NCBI RefSeq assembly: GCF_024345225.1 | Contig: NZ_BROD01000001.1 | Span: forward strand, 1,534,362-1,598,361 | Direction of reading: 5' to 3' | DNA: 64,000 nucleotides | Source of the DNA: Clostridium sp. TW13 | Lineage (GTDB): Bacteria; Bacillota; Clostridia; Clostridiales; Clostridiaceae | Shown here: piece after piece, positions 34,442 to 44,077 of the stretch | How the letters are laid out: every line of letters starts with the position of its first letter | Numbering within the stretch: the first letter of the stretch is position 1 | Notes under the pieces: generated by a model | The model's input: the letters and a program-made list of their open reading frames with translations, nothing else | Databases searched by the model: none | What the model was told of the DNA's origin: nothing | Translations under genes and position numbers: made by a program

Positions 34442-35017
34442 ATGAATACGTTAGCTTATGGACTTCTTGGAATTTTAGCAAATGAGCCACTTTCTGGTTA
34501 TGATTTAATGTTAAAAATGAATTTATTTTGGCACACTAGGCATAGTCACATATATCCACTTCTTGCAAAGTTGGAGAAAGAAGGATGTGTTGAATTTACA
34601 TTAGTTGAGCAATCAGGAAAACCTGATAAGAAGGTTTATACGTTGACACAAAAGGGAACTGAAGTTGTTAAAGAATGGTTACTACAGAATACAGACGCAC
34701 CAATAAATAAAGATGAAATGTTGTTGAAGGCATATTGCATACATGTATTAGATGAGGATAGTGCCAAAAAGTTAATTAAGAGTAGAGAAGAAATGTATTA
34801 TAATAAATTTCTTGCCTATGAGAAAAAGATAGCAGATTTTAAGGAGCAACATGGGGAGGAACTTAAGAAAACTGCTTCTCCTTACTTCGGAAGATTTGTT
34901 ATATTAAATAAAGTATTAGCAGATGCTAAATTGGGAATGGAATGGTGTAAGTGGGTATATAGCTTTTTTGAAGGTGATAAATCAGGTAGCATTTTTGAAA
35001 AGAGTTCTTTTTTCTAG
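34442..35017 (+). CDS. PadR-family transcriptional regulator
   Basis: A 191-aa PadR protein: N-terminal winged helix (residues 1-85) with GLLGILANEPLSGYDLM and HSHIYPLLAKLEKEG, then a long C-terminal helical dimerisation region of the Vir_act_alpha_C type. It lies 131 bases from the divergent exporter with two operator-like sites between them, a typical drug-responsive pair. The ribosome site is AAGGAG, immediately behind the downstream operator. Confidence 0.88.
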   Translation: MNTLAYGLLGILANEPLSGYDLMLKMNLFWHTRHSHIYPLLAKLEKEGCVEFTLVEQSGKPDKKVYTLTQKGTEVVKEWLLQNTDAPINKDEMLLKAYCIHVLDEDSAKKLIKSREEMYYNKFLAYEKKIADFKEQHGEELKKTASPYFGRFVILNKVLADAKLGMEWCKWVYSFFEGDKSGSIFEKSSFF

Positions 35018-35178
35018 AAAAGAATTTGCATTTGCTGAAATAATCAAAGGAAATTCTTTTAATTAGAACAAAAATTAAGTATAATGTATACTGATATAAG
35101 GCATCAGAAAAATAAATAACAAGTCCTAAAATGGACTTACGTATTTTTAAAGACGCTCTAAATGAACGGAGGAAGACT

Positions 35179-35838
35179 ATGAGATTAAGAAAGAAACCTT
35201 GGGCAAGACCAGAACTTGAATCAGTTCCATTTTTTATAACAAGTCCAAAGGATTATAAAGGAAAGTGGCAAAAGGCTTTTAATAATGATAATCCAATTTA
35301 TCTTGAACTTGGTTGTGGGAAAGGACATTTTGTTGCAGTACATGGTGCTAATCACAAAGATATAAATTATGTGGCTATAGACATTAAGGATGAAGTTCTT
35401 GTTTTAGGCAAGAGAAATATAGAAAGAGAATTTAACAAGGTTGGTAGAAAACCAGAAGAAAATGTTAGACTTATGGCACAAGAAATTTCTTTAATTGAAG
35501 AAGTGTTCGATAAGGATGAGATTTCAAAGATATATATTAATTTTTGCAATCCTTGGCCAAAGAAGAAACACAAGAAGAGAAGACTTACTCATGGAAATCT
35601 ATTAAAAAAATACAAAGGGTTCTTAAAGAAAAATAGTGAGATTTGGTTTAAAACAGATGATGACGAATTATTTAGAGAATCTCAAGAGTATTTTACTCAA
35701 AATGGATTTCATATAAAATACATAACTTATGATCTACATGAAAGTGGCTTTGAGTACAATGTAGAAACTGAACATGAAAGAATGTTCACTGAAATGGGCA
35801 TTAAGACAAAATTCTTAATTGCTGAATACTTTGAATAA
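35179..35838 (+). CDS. trmB: tRNA (guanine-N7-)-methyltransferase TrmB
   Basis: A 219-aa SAM enzyme that forms m7G46 in t[15 protein letters not shown] is the SAM motif; [17 protein letters not shown] carries the catalytic loop and basic tRNA contact; AEYFE ends the protein. The start at 35179 follows GGAGGA by 6 bases; an in-frame ATG at 35131 would add 16 residues without a site. Monocistronic between the PadR gene and a terminator. Confidence 0.93.
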   Translation: MRLRKKPWARPELESVPFFITSPKDYKGKWQKAFNNDNPIYLELGCGKGHFVAVHGANHKDINYVAIDIKDEVLVLGKRNIEREFNKVGRKPEENVRLMAQEISLIEEVFDKDEISKIYINFCNPWPKKKHKKRRLTHGNLLKKYKGFLKKNSEIWFKTDDDELFRESQEYFTQNGFHIKYITYDLHESGFEYNVETEHERMFTEMGIKTKFLIAEYFE

Positions 35839-35858
35839 AAAATAGTTATAGAGTATAT

Positions 35859-35900
35859 GGAGTAAAAATATAAGATAAATTTATTTTTACTCCATTTTTA
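35859..35900 (+). terminator. Terminator after trmB
   Basis: GGAGTAAAAATA (35859-35870) pairs perfectly with TATTTTTACTCC (35882-35893), followed by ATTTTTA. Confidence 0.85.
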
Positions 35901-36029
35901 TGTTTATAGCACGTTGCCAATATAAAATTTGTGATGCTCAAGATGATACGTATTTAGTAAAAAGAAAAATAATTAACACTAAATAGAAAATATTTCCAAG
36001 GGAATAAAATCTTTTAGAAAAATCTTTTC

Positions 36030-36071
36030 GTAACAAATGTTACCGATTAATCCTGAGTGAATTGATATACT
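36030..36071 (+). promoter_or_regulatory. hcp promoter with CRP/FNR-type activator palindrome
   Basis: GTAAC-AAAT-GTTAC (36030-36043) is a perfect palindrome. The -10 box TATACT lies at 36066-36071, predicting a start near 36078, so the palindrome is centred at about -41.5; no good -35 exists. That is the class II activator layout of CRP/FNR proteins. HcpR, the nitrosative-stress member, is recalled to use similar sites in clostridia. Confidence 0.65.
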
Positions 36072-36128
36072 ATCCTCATAAAGAAGCTATTAAATAAATT
36101 ATAAATAAACTTTTAGGAGGAATAGTTC

Positions 36129-37769
36129 ATGGGAATGTTTTGTTTTCAATGTCAAGAAACAGCAGGATGTAAAGGCTGCACAGTTAAAGGGGTATGTGGA
36201 AAGACTGAAGATTTAGCTAATCTTCAAGATTTATTAGTATATGTGGTAAAGGGCTTAAGTGATGTAGCTGTTAGAACAGAGGAAGCTGGAATAATAAATG
36301 CAAAGGTAAATAAATTTGTAGTTGAAAGTTTATTTGCAACAATTACAAATGCTAACTTTGATAATTCAGTTTTTGTTACAAGAGTAAAAGAAGGACTTAC
36401 ATTAAGAGAAGCGTTTATAAACGAAGGGAAAGAAAAGAATGTTGATTTCAGTAATCTTTCAGAAGCAGCATTATGGACACCAAGCAATGATGAAGAGATG
36501 CTTGAAAAAAGCACCAAGGTTGGAGTTCTTGCTACTGAAAATGAAGATATAAGAAGTCTAAGAGAACTTATTATATACGGAGTAAAAGGTTTATGTGCAT
36601 ATATTAAACATTCAACTCATCTAGGATATGATGATGATAATATACACAAATTTATGCATAAAGCACTTGCAGCAACATTAAATGATAATGTATCAGCTGA
36701 TGAATTAGTTGCATTAACTTTAGAAACAGGTAAGTTTGGTGTAGATGCAATGGCATTACTTGACAAAGCTAATACTGAATCTTATGGAAATCCTGAAATA
36801 ACTAAAGTTAACATAGGAGTTAGAAACAATCCAGCTATCTTAATAAGTGGACATGACTTAAAGGATATGGAACAATTATTAAAACAAACTGAAGGAACAG
36901 GAGTAGATGTATATACTCACTCAGAAATGTTACCAGCTAACTACTATCCAGCATTTAAAAAGTATTCACACTTTGTAGGAAACTACGGAAATGCATGGTG
37001 GAAGCAAACTTCAGAATTTGAAAGTTTCAATGGACCTATATTAATGACTACAAATTGTTTAGTACCACCAAAGGATTCATATAAAGATAGAGTTTACACT
37101 ACAGGGGTTGTAGGTTTCAAGGGATTAAAGCACATAGCAACTAAAGAAGATGGAACTAAAGATTTTTCTGAAATTATTGAACATGCAAAGAAATGTGCTT
37201 CTCCAACAGAAATAGAAAAAGGAGAAATCATAGGAGGATTTGCACATAATCAAGTTATTGCGCTTGCTGATAAGGTTGTAGATGCTGTTAAGACTGGAGC
37301 TATAAAGAGATTCTTTGTAATGGCTGGTTGTGATGGAAGAGCTAAGTCAAGAGATTATTATACTGAATTTGCTAAGGCTCTACCACAAGATACAGTTATA
37401 TTAACTGCAGGTTGTGCAAAATATAAATACAACAAGTTAAACTTAGGTGACATTGGAGGAATTCCAAGAGTATTAGATGCAGGACAATGTAACGATTCAT
37501 TCTCTTTAGTTATGATTGCCTTAAAGTTAAAAGAAGTATTTGAGTTAGAAGATATTAATGAATTACCAATAAGCTACAATATAGCATGGTATGAACAAAA
37601 AGCAGTTATTGTATTATTAGCATTATTACATTTAGGCGTTAAGAACATTCACTTAGGACCAACTTTACCAGCATTTTTATCACCAAATGTAGCTAGTATA
37701 TTAGTTGAAACATTCGGAATTGGTGGCATCACTAATGTTGAAGATGATATGAAGATGTTTTTAGCATAA
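36129..37769 (+). CDS. hcp: Hydroxylamine reductase (hybrid-cluster protein)
   Basis: A 546-aa hybrid-cluster protein that reduces hydroxylamine to ammonia and handles NO-derived stress. The N-terminal cluster reads [13 protein letters not shown], then VCGK, binding the 4Fe-4S cluster as in the class I/II anaerobe form. Hybrid-cluster ligands appear later: [23 protein letters not shown] and [16 protein letters not shown] is the ribosome site. It is monocistronic, with a CRP/FNR-type palindrome at its promoter and a terminator behind it. Confidence 0.95.
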   Translation: MGMFCFQCQETAGCKGCTVKGVCGKTEDLANLQDLLVYVVKGLSDVAVRTEEAGIINAKVNKFVVESLFATITNANFDNSVFVTRVKEGLTLREAFINEGKEKNVDFSNLSEAALWTPSNDEEMLEKSTKVGVLATENEDIRSLRELIIYGVKGLCAYIKHSTHLGYDDDNIHKFMHKALAATLNDNVSADELVALTLETGKFGVDAMALLDKANTESYGNPEITKVNIGVRNNPAILISGHDLKDMEQLLKQTEGTGVDVYTHSEMLPANYYPAFKKYSHFVGNYGNAWWKQTSEFESFNGPILMTTNCLVPPKDSYKDRVYTTGVVGFKGLKHIATKEDGTKDFSEIIEHAKKCASPTEIEKGEIIGGFAHNQVIALADKVVDAVKTGAIKRFFVMAGCDGRAKSRDYYTEFAKALPQDTVILTAGCAKYKYNKLNLGDIGGIPRVLDAGQCNDSFSLVMIALKLKEVFELEDINELPISYNIAWYEQKAVIVLLALLHLGVKNIHLGPTLPAFLSPNVASILVETFGIGGITNVEDDMKMFLA

Positions 37770-37850
37770 TAAGTAGATTAAGTAAATTATTTATCTTTGA
37801 AAGTTTATTTTTGCTAAGATTATTGTAAATATAATTAATAATTTAAAGAA

Positions 37851-37884
37851 AAGAATGGACACACTTTGTTGTCTGTTCTTTTTG
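37851..37884 (+). terminator. Terminator after hcp
   Basis: AAGAATGGACA (37851-37861) pairs with TGTCTGTTCTT (37870-37880) including two G-U pairs, followed by T's. Confidence 0.7.
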
Positions 37885-37976
37885 TTGTATAATCCTAAGT
37901 ATATCAAATAATATTTTGACATAATTATTTTTGTAGTAGGTAGAATAAGTTTAAAGCGATTAATGGAGGAATGAAA

Positions 37977-38966
37977 ATGAAAAAAGTTGCAGTAGTATTT
38001 AATGGTGGAACGATAACAATGAAAATAGATGAAAGGATCCAAGCAGCTGTGCCTAGTTTAAGCAGTGAAGAAATCATGTCAATGGTAACAGGTATAGAAG
38101 GCTTTGCTAAAGTTGAAACCTTCACTTTCTCAACGCTGCCAGGACCACATATGACTCCAGAATTAATGCTTGATTTATCAAAGTATCTTAAGAAGTTAGT
38201 AGATAGAGAAGATATAGCAGGAGTAGTTGTAACTCATGGAACTGATACATTAGAAGAAACAGCTTACCTTGTAGATTTAACTTTAGATTCTGAAAAGCCA
38301 GTAGTATTTACAGGCGCAATGAGAAATGGATCTGAACTTGGGTATGATGGACCTTCAAATCTCTCAGCAGCAATATGTACAGCTATTTCAGAAGAGGCAA
38401 AAAACAGAGGGGTTTTAGTCTGCATCAACGGAGAATTAAATAGTGCAAGGGAAATTACGAAAGCTAACTCAATGGCTTTAAATGCATTTAGAACTCCAAA
38501 CTTTGGTCCAATAGGTATAGTTGATAATAATATGGTTATTTTCTATAGAGAATGTGTACAAAAGCAGTTTCTAGACATTGATAAAATTGACTCAAAGGTT
38601 ACTCTTATAAAATGTACTGCAGGAATGGATAGTGACTTATTAGATTATTGTGTAGATAAAGGTCAAAATGGAGTGGTATTAGAAGCCTTTGGTAGAGGAA
38701 ATATTCCTCCATATATGGTGGACAGTGTTCAGAGGGCTATTGAAAAAGGAGTTTGTGTAGTAGTGGTTTCTCGTTGTTTTGAAGGAAGAGTTTGTGATTC
38801 TTACGGTTACCATGGTGGTGGAAAAGAATTAAGAAATTTAGGAGTAATATTTGGTGATAACTTACCAGGACAAAAGGCTAGAATAAAATTAATTGTAGCC
38901 TTAAGTAAAAATAAAGATAAAGAAAAGGTAAGACAATTTTTCGAGAAAGGCTTATATAATATTTAG
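37977..38966 (+). CDS. ansA: L-asparaginase
   Basis: A 329-aa asparaginase that converts asparagine to aspartate and ammonia. The first catalytic Thr is in FNGGTITM and the second Thr-Asp pair in VTHGTDTLEETAYL; TGAMRNGSELGYDGPSNL is also characteristic. No signal peptide is seen, so it should be cytoplasmic. ATG 37977 is preferred because GGAGGA ends 6 bases upstream; ATG 37971 touches the site. Confidence 0.9.
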   Translation: MKKVAVVFNGGTITMKIDERIQAAVPSLSSEEIMSMVTGIEGFAKVETFTFSTLPGPHMTPELMLDLSKYLKKLVDREDIAGVVVTHGTDTLEETAYLVDLTLDSEKPVVFTGAMRNGSELGYDGPSNLSAAICTAISEEAKNRGVLVCINGELNSAREITKANSMALNAFRTPNFGPIGIVDNNMVIFYRECVQKQFLDIDKIDSKVTLIKCTAGMDSDLLDYCVDKGQNGVVLEAFGRGNIPPYMVDSVQRAIEKGVCVVVVSRCFEGRVCDSYGYHGGGKELRNLGVIFGDNLPGQKARIKLIVALSKNKDKEKVRQFFEKGLYNI

Positions 38967-38970
38967 CAGT

Positions 38971-39024
38971 TTGACAGTAGGAATATAAAATAATATAATA
39001 AATGTGTAGACCAGTCACTATAAT
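38971..39024 (+). promoter_or_regulatory. lmrA-type promoter with overlapping LmrA/YxaF-like box
   Basis: TTGACA (38971-38976) and TATAAT (38994-38999) are exactly 17 apart. The site TAGACCAGTCACTATAAT (39007-39024) covers the predicted start and fits the LmrA/YxaF box of Bacillus subtilis as I recall it. Autoregulation by the TetR protein encoded next is implied. Confidence 0.75.
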
Positions 39025-39044
39025 TTTATGAAAGGTAAATTCAT

Positions 39045-39614
39045 ATGAGTAATAAAGCAAATACAAAAGAGAAATTTATAGAAACAGCATCTAGACTTTT
39101 TGAAGCTAAGGGATATAATGCTACAGGATTAAATGAAATATTAAATGAAAGTGGTGCACCAAAAGGATCATTATATTATCATTTTCCTAAAGGTAAAGAG
39201 GAGCTGGCTTTAGAATCTGTAAATTTGGCAGGACAAAAAATAAGAAATAATATAATTAATAACTTAAGTACTATTAAGAATCCTGTTGAAGCAATTATGA
39301 ATAATATAGAAGAAATGGCAGTCATAATTGATAAAGAGCAGAGAACTAGGGATCTTTCTATAAGTTTAATTGCGCTAGAAACATATATGAGCAGTGAAGT
39401 TTTAAGAAAAGCTTGCGAAGATATTTTTTATTCTATTGAAGAAGTGTATGTTAAAAAATTAATTGAATTTGGCATTAATAGAGAAAGAGCAGAGGAACTA
39501 GGTATTGTAATTTTTGCAATGGTTGAAGGTGGAATTACTTTGTCACTTACAAAGAAGAATGGTGATTCCCTTAGATCAATTGCAAGGCAAATACCTTTGC
39601 TAATTAAGATATAA
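39045..39614 (+). CDS. TetR-family regulator (LmrA/QacR/YxaF type)
   Basis: A 189-aa TetR-type repressor. The N-terminal HTH (residues about 8-55) contains FEAKGYNATGLNEILNESGAP and KGSLYYHFPKGKEELA, the LmrA/YxaF form. The C-terminal domain is helical and ligand-binding. It is followed by a terminator and a DHA2 exporter, with a copy of the same operator at 39662. This copies the lmrAB layout. Ribosome site GAAAGG. Confidence 0.85.
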   Translation: MSNKANTKEKFIETASRLFEAKGYNATGLNEILNESGAPKGSLYYHFPKGKEELALESVNLAGQKIRNNIINNLSTIKNPVEAIMNNIEEMAVIIDKEQRTRDLSISLIALETYMSSEVLRKACEDIFYSIEEVYVKKLIEFGINRERAEELGIVIFAMVEGGITLSLTKKNGDSLRSIARQIPLLIKI

Positions 39615-39622
39615 ATACTTGT

Positions 39623-39655
39623 AAAATACCCATAATGTAATGGGTATTTTTTATG
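39623..39655 (+). terminator. Terminator between the TetR and exporter genes
   Basis: AAAATACCCAT (39623-39633) pairs with ATGGGTATTTT (39640-39650), followed by T's. Placed between repressor and exporter, it may limit readthrough. Confidence 0.8.
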
Positions 39656-39661
39656 AATTTA

Positions 39662-39679
39662 ATTATGTAGACTGGTCTA
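39662..39679 (+). promoter_or_regulatory. Second LmrA/YxaF-like operator
   Basis: ATTATGTAGACTGGTCTA contains the palindrome TAGACTGGTCTA and lies 18 bases before the exporter start. No clear promoter is seen beside it. Confidence 0.7.
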
Positions 39680-39697
39680 AAAAGGAGGAAAAGTTTA

Positions 39698-41122
39698 ATG
39701 GAAGCAATGAAAACAACAAGACCAATACCTAAAATTAATACTAAAGCAATAATTGGAGTATTAGTACTAAGTGCATTTATAGCAACATTTAATGAAACTA
39801 TTCTTAATGTTGCGTTATCTTCACTAATGAAAGAAATGAATGTTACAGCAGTTACCATTCAATGGTTGATAACAGGATATATGATAGTAACATCTGTAAT
39901 GGTTCCAGTTACAGCTTTTTTAATACAATCTTTTGAAACAAAACAACTATATTTAGGAGCTATGACTTTATTGTTAATTGGAACTATATGTGCAGCATGT
40001 TCAGGATCATTTCCAATGTTACTTATTTCGAGAATGCTACAAGCTTCGGGTACTGGTATGATGATTCCACTTATGATGAATACTGTTTTAATGGTAACAT
40101 CACCACAAAATCGTGGCTCAGCAATGGCAGTATGTGTTTGTGCAATTTCTCTAGGACCAGCCCTTGGACCAACAGTTTCAGGAATTATTTTGCAAAGTTT
40201 TAGCTGGCATGCATTATTTATAATGTTAGCTCCTATAATATGCTTTGCAATGATTTTGGGATACATATTTTTAATAAATGTATCAACGCTTACAAAACCT
40301 AAAATTGATATTTTATCAATAATATTATCAACTTTGGGAATTGGAGCAGTTATATATGGTATTAGTAGTTTAAGTGGCGATGGAAACAAAATGACTATTG
40401 GAATAATATTTATTATAGGACTATTGGCTTTAATTATATTTAGTAAAAGGCAATTATCATTAAAACAACCAATGCTTGAAATAAGAATTTTTAAGTACCC
40501 TATATTCTCTATAGGGGTAATACTTGTAATGATTTCTATGATGACAATGTTCACTATGAATGTAATGTTACCAATGTATCTTCAAGGATCACTAAAAGTT
40601 TCTACTTTTGTTGCAGCAATAGCATTATTACCAGCATCACTTGCTAACGGGTTTATAACTCCAATAGGAGGTAAAATATACGATAAATTTGGGGTGAAGG
40701 TACTTATTCCAGTTGGATTTATTATAATTTTAATTCCGTTGGCTATGCTATCAAGATCAACTTGTAATACATCATTAATCACTGTGATAATATCATATAT
40801 AGTAGTGTGTATTGGTGTTGGTCTTACTATGTCACCTTGTCAAACTAATTCTCTTACGCAATTGCCAAAGAAGGATTACCCTCATGGTGTGGCTATAGTA
40901 AATACTTTTCAGCAAATATCAGCTGCTCTAGGCTCATCTTTATTTATAGGAATAATGTCAGCATCACAATTAAAAGCTATGAACAATTTAGCATCAGAAA
41001 AAGTTGCAGTGGCTACTGGATTCAGTTCAGCTACATCAGTTTCTGCAGCTATAGTTTTAGTTGGACTTTGTTTATCTTTTACATTGAGATTTAATAAGAA
41101 TCAGATAAAAAGTAAGCAATAA
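39698..41122 (+). CDS. DHA2-family multidrug MFS exporter (LmrB-like)
   Basis: A 474-aa, 14-helix MFS antiporter. NETILNVALSSLMKEM in helix 1, ASGTGMMIPLMMN and ISLGPALGPTVSGIILQ (motif C) are DHA2 hallmarks. It is paired with the LmrA-type TetR gene and preceded by a matching operator and AAAGGAGGA. In Bacillus the equivalent pair exports lincomycin; the drug here is not known. Its paralogue at 32859 is under PadR instead. Confidence 0.88.
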   Translation: MEAMKTTRPIPKINTKAIIGVLVLSAFIATFNETILNVALSSLMKEMNVTAVTIQWLITGYMIVTSVMVPVTAFLIQSFETKQLYLGAMTLLLIGTICAACSGSFPMLLISRMLQASGTGMMIPLMMNTVLMVTSPQNRGSAMAVCVCAISLGPALGPTVSGIILQSFSWHALFIMLAPIICFAMILGYIFLINVSTLTKPKIDILSIILSTLGIGAVIYGISSLSGDGNKMTIGIIFIIGLLALIIFSKRQLSLKQPMLEIRIFKYPIFSIGVILVMISMMTMFTMNVMLPMYLQGSLKVSTFVAAIALLPASLANGFITPIGGKIYDKFGVKVLIPVGFIIILIPLAMLSRSTCNTSLITVIISYIVVCIGVGLTMSPCQTNSLTQLPKKDYPHGVAIVNTFQQISAALGSSLFIGIMSASQLKAMNNLASEKVAVATGFSSATSVSAAIVLVGLCLSFTLRFNKNQIKSKQ

Positions 41123-41178
41123 CAGGAATATAATATAAAAAGTGAATGATCTAATGCCTTGAAATAATAACGCGAATA

Positions 41179-41207
41179 TTGACGAAAAAGTTAAAAAATA
41201 ATATAAT
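41179..41207 (+). promoter_or_regulatory. Promoter of the purine riboswitch transcript
   Basis: TTGACG (41179-41184) and TATAAT (41202-41207) with a 17-base spacer, directly upstream of the aptamer. Confidence 0.75.
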
Positions 41208-41218
41208 AGTATTTTGTT

Positions 41219-41285
41219 ACTTATATAATCTTAACAATATGGGTTAAGAGTATCTACCAGATGCCTCAAATATCTGACTATAAGT
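41219..41285 (+). ncRNA. Guanine-type purine riboswitch aptamer
   Basis: A three-way junction with all core elements: P1 ACTTATA/TATAAGT (41219-41225 with 41279-41285); TATAATC; P2 CTTAAC/GTTAAG; loop ATATGG; TATCTACCAG; P3 CAGAT/ATCTG; and GACTAT at the ligand site. The ligand-pairing base (41278) is C, which specifies guanine or hypoxanthine, not adenine. A terminator follows before the permease gene. Confidence 0.92.
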
Positions 41286-41303
41286 TAAATTATACTAGGT
41301 ATG

Positions 41304-41342
41304 AAAAGGTCTGTTATGGTAAAACATAATAAGACCTTTTAT
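41304..41342 (+). terminator. Riboswitch expression-platform terminator
   Basis: AAAAGGTCTGTTATG (41304-41318) pairs with CATAATAAGACCTTTT (41325-41340) over a short loop. With guanine bound it should end transcription before the permease. Confidence 0.85.
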
Positions 41343-41362
41343 TACGTTAAGGGAGGAAAAAA

Positions 41363-42751
41363 ATGAAAAACGCAGGTTACAAAGAAAACTTCTTAAGCCG
41401 TTTTGGGGACAAAGATGTGGATTTCAGGAGAGAAATTAGGGCTGGTATTACCACTTTCTTGGCAATGGCTTATATCATTGCAGTAAATCCAGCAACACTA
41501 GGGGCAACTGGAATGAATCAGAATGCTTTGGTAACAGCTACTTGCTTGGTATCAGGGCTAGCTACAATTTTAATGGGGTTATATGCTAATTTGCCTTTTG
41601 GTTTAGCACCAGGTATGGGACTGAATGCTTATTTTGCATACACTGTCTGTGGAACAATGGGAATATCATGGCAGGTAGCTTTAGCAGCAGTTTTTGTAGA
41701 AGGCATAGTTTTTATTTTATTATCGTTATTCAAAGTACGTGAAGCAGTGGTTCAAGCAATACCACTTAATTTAAAGTATGCTGTTACAGCAGGTATAGGA
41801 ATGTTTATTGCTTTTATAGGTTTTGTAGATTCAGGAGTTGTAATTAAAAATGAAGCTACATTTGTAGGAATGGGAGCTTTTACTACGCCAAAGGTAGCAG
41901 TGGCTGCTGTAGGATTATTTTTAATCGTTGTACTTGAAAAAAAGAAAGTTAAAGGATCTATTCTTTGGGGAATTATTGGTGCAACAATTGTAGCTTGGGG
42001 ATATGCTTTTATAAATCCTGCTTCAGCTGAATTTTTTGGAATTAGTATGCCTAAAGGGGTTGTTGCATTTGCACCGCTTTCTCCTATAGCTGGAAAGTTA
42101 GATTTAGGATATATGATGAACTCTAAAAATCTTTTGACTTTTATAGGGATAGTATTTACTTTCTTATTTGTTGACTTTTTTGATACAGTAGGAACTTTAG
42201 TAGGAGTTGCTTCAAGAGCAAACATGCTAAAAGAAGATGGAAGTGTGCCTAATGTTGGAAAGGCATTGATGACAGATGCTATTGCAACAACAGCAGCAGG
42301 ATTAGTTGGTGTTTCTGCAATTGCAACTTATGTTGAAAGTGCAGCAGGAGTTGAAGAGGGTGGAAGAACTGGATTTACAGCGATAGTTACAGGAGTATTA
42401 TTCTTGTTAGCTATGTTTTTCTCACCATTATTCGTAGCAATCCCAACTTGTGCTACAGCTCCAGCGCTTATTTATGTTGGATATTTAATGCTTGAATCGG
42501 TTAAAAATATTGATTTTTCTGATATTACAGAAGCTTTACCAGCATTCTTAATAATTGCGTTAATGCCATTGACTTATTCTATAGGAGATGGATTAACAGT
42601 AGGTATATTAAGTTATGTTATAATAAATCTTATTGTAAACTTCACTGTAAAGGATAAAGCTAAGAAGAAAAAGATATCAATTGTAATGCTTGTATTAGCA
42701 GTGATATTTATTTTGAAATTATTCTTACCAGCGATAATGAAGTTGTTTTAA
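41363..42751 (+). CDS. pbuG: NCS2-family guanine/hypoxanthine permease (PbuG/AzgA-like)
   Basis: A 462-aa membrane transporter of the AzgA-like NCS2 branch. REIRAGITTFLAMAYIIAVNP near residue 22, GLAPGMGLNAYFAYTV, and DFFDTVGTLVGVA are family signatures; about 12-14 membrane segments are present. It takes up guanine and hypoxanthine by proton symport. The guanine riboswitch in its leader supports the substrate and predicts repression by guanine. GGGAGGA is the ribosome site. Confidence 0.9.
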   Translation: MKNAGYKENFLSRFGDKDVDFRREIRAGITTFLAMAYIIAVNPATLGATGMNQNALVTATCLVSGLATILMGLYANLPFGLAPGMGLNAYFAYTVCGTMGISWQVALAAVFVEGIVFILLSLFKVREAVVQAIPLNLKYAVTAGIGMFIAFIGFVDSGVVIKNEATFVGMGAFTTPKVAVAAVGLFLIVVLEKKKVKGSILWGIIGATIVAWGYAFINPASAEFFGISMPKGVVAFAPLSPIAGKLDLGYMMNSKNLLTFIGIVFTFLFVDFFDTVGTLVGVASRANMLKEDGSVPNVGKALMTDAIATTAAGLVGVSAIATYVESAAGVEEGGRTGFTAIVTGVLFLLAMFFSPLFVAIPTCATAPALIYVGYLMLESVKNIDFSDITEALPAFLIIALMPLTYSIGDGLTVGILSYVIINLIVNFTVKDKAKKKKISIVMLVLAVIFILKLFLPAIMKLF

Positions 42752-42780
42752 ATTATATTTAATTAATATTTGTATAGAGT

Positions 42781-42812
42781 AAAAAGGTTCAAACTTTTGA
42801 GCCTTTTTATTT
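42781..42812 (+). terminator. Terminator after the purine permease
   Basis: AAAAAGGTTCAAA (42781-42793) pairs with TTTGAGCCTTTTT with one G-U pair, followed by a T run. Confidence 0.8.
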
Positions 42813-42848
42813 TATAAAAATAAATGTTAACATTTTGTAAACAAACTG

Positions 42849-42877
42849 TTGACATAGAAGGGTTAAGTCTTTATTAT
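42849..42877 (+). promoter_or_regulatory. Promoter of the yicC housekeeping operon
   Basis: TTGACA (42849-42854) and TATTAT (42872-42877) with a 17-base spacer, 35 bases before the yicC start. Confidence 0.65.
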
Positions 42878-42911
42878 ATAATTATTGTGTTAGGAAAGGG
42901 GTGGTAAACTA

Positions 42912-43793
42912 ATGGTTAAAAGCATGACTGGTTTTGGTAGAGCCACAAGTGAAGAAGGAGCTAAACGTAACTTTTCTATTGAGGTAAAAAGTGTTAATAA
43001 TAGATATCTTGATATTAATATTAGAATGCCAAGAACGTTAATATCGTTAGAAGAAAAGGTAAGAAAAGTTGTTACTGAGAAGTTAAACAGAGGAAAGGTA
43101 GATATTTTTATAAATTATAAAAATTATGGAGAAAGTGAAAATTCTATCAAATTAGATTTGAATTTAGCTGACAACTATGTGGAAACACTAAAGCAGTTAG
43201 AAGATAGATACCATTTGAATAATGACTTATCGCTTTCACTAGTGGCAAAATTTCCAGATGTCATTAAGCTTGAAGAAAAAGAGGAAAACTTAGATGACAT
43301 ATGGAGTGAAATAGAACCTATTATTAATAAAGCTATAGAAAAAAACATAGAAATGAGGATAGCTGAGGGTGAAAAACTAGAAGCAGATATTACTGTTAAA
43401 TGTGCTAATATGGAAGAGGCAATAAAAGTAATTGAAGAAAGAAGCGAATCTATTGTAGAAGTTTATAAGAATAAACTTCAAACTAGAATTAAAGATTTAT
43501 TAGGTAACATTGAAGTTGATGAAGGAAGAATTGCTACGGAAGTTGCAATATTTGCAGATAAAGCAGCTGTTGATGAAGAAATCACAAGATTTTATAGTCA
43601 TTTATCTCAAATGCTAAATACCCTAAAATTAGATGAACCTGTAGGAAGAAAAATGGATTTCATAGTTCAAGAAATGAACAGGGAAGCTAATACTATAGCT
43701 TCAAAGTCTACTGATATTGATATAACTAATATAGTTATTAATATAAAAAATACCATAGAAAAAATAAGAGAGCAAATTCAAAACATTGAATAA
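42912..43793 (+). CDS. yicC: YicC-family endoribonuclease
   Basis: A 293-aa protein beginning [10 protein letters not shown], the near-invariant YicC start, with SVNNRYLDI following. The N-terminal YicC domain and C-terminal DUF1732 ([17 protein letters not shown]) are complete. E. coli YicC is an endoribonuclease. It is the first gene of the long housekeeping run, 14 bases ahead of remA. Confidence 0.92.
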   Translation: MVKSMTGFGRATSEEGAKRNFSIEVKSVNNRYLDINIRMPRTLISLEEKVRKVVTEKLNRGKVDIFINYKNYGESENSIKLDLNLADNYVETLKQLEDRYHLNNDLSLSLVAKFPDVIKLEEKEENLDDIWSEIEPIINKAIEKNIEMRIAEGEKLEADITVKCANMEEAIKVIEERSESIVEVYKNKLQTRIKDLLGNIEVDEGRIATEVAIFADKAAVDEEITRFYSHLSQMLNTLKLDEPVGRKMDFIVQEMNREANTIASKSTDIDITNIVINIKNTIEKIREQIQNIE

Positions 43794-43807
43794 TTAGGAG
43801 GAATATA

Positions 43808-44077
43808 ATGGGTATTAAGTTAATTAACATTGGTTTTGGAAACATTGTTTCAGCTAATAGATTAGTTGCAATAGTAAGTCCAGAATCAGCACCGATTAAA
43901 AGAATAATACAAGAAGCAAGAGATAGAGGTATGCTAATTGATGCCACATACGGCAGAAGAACTAGAGCTGTTATAATTACAGATAGTGATCATGTTATTT
44001 TATCAGCAGTTCAACCAGAAACTGTAGCTCATAGATTATCTACAAAAGATGATATAATAGAAGAGGTTGAAGAATAA
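43808..44077 (+). CDS. remA: RemA-like DNA-binding regulator (DUF370)
   Basis: An 89-aa protein of the RemA/DUF370 family: [16 protein letters not shown] at the start and [20 protein letters not shown] in the middle. In Bacillus, RemA is a ring-forming DNA-binding activator of biofilm and osmolyte genes. It sits between yicC and gmk, its usual place in Firmicutes, and its stop overlaps the gmk start. Confidence 0.9.
   Translation: MGIKLINIGFGNIVSANRLVAIVSPESAPIKRIIQEARDRGMLIDATYGRRTRAVIITDSDHVILSAVQPETVAHRLSTKDDIIEEVEE

Noticed and set aside
39859..40554. A long open frame antisense to the LmrB-like exporter, and many similar antisense frames elsewhere
   Set aside because: They lie entirely inside well-supported genes, have no ribosome sites and show the Ile/Pro-rich composition expected from reading a membrane-protein gene backwards.
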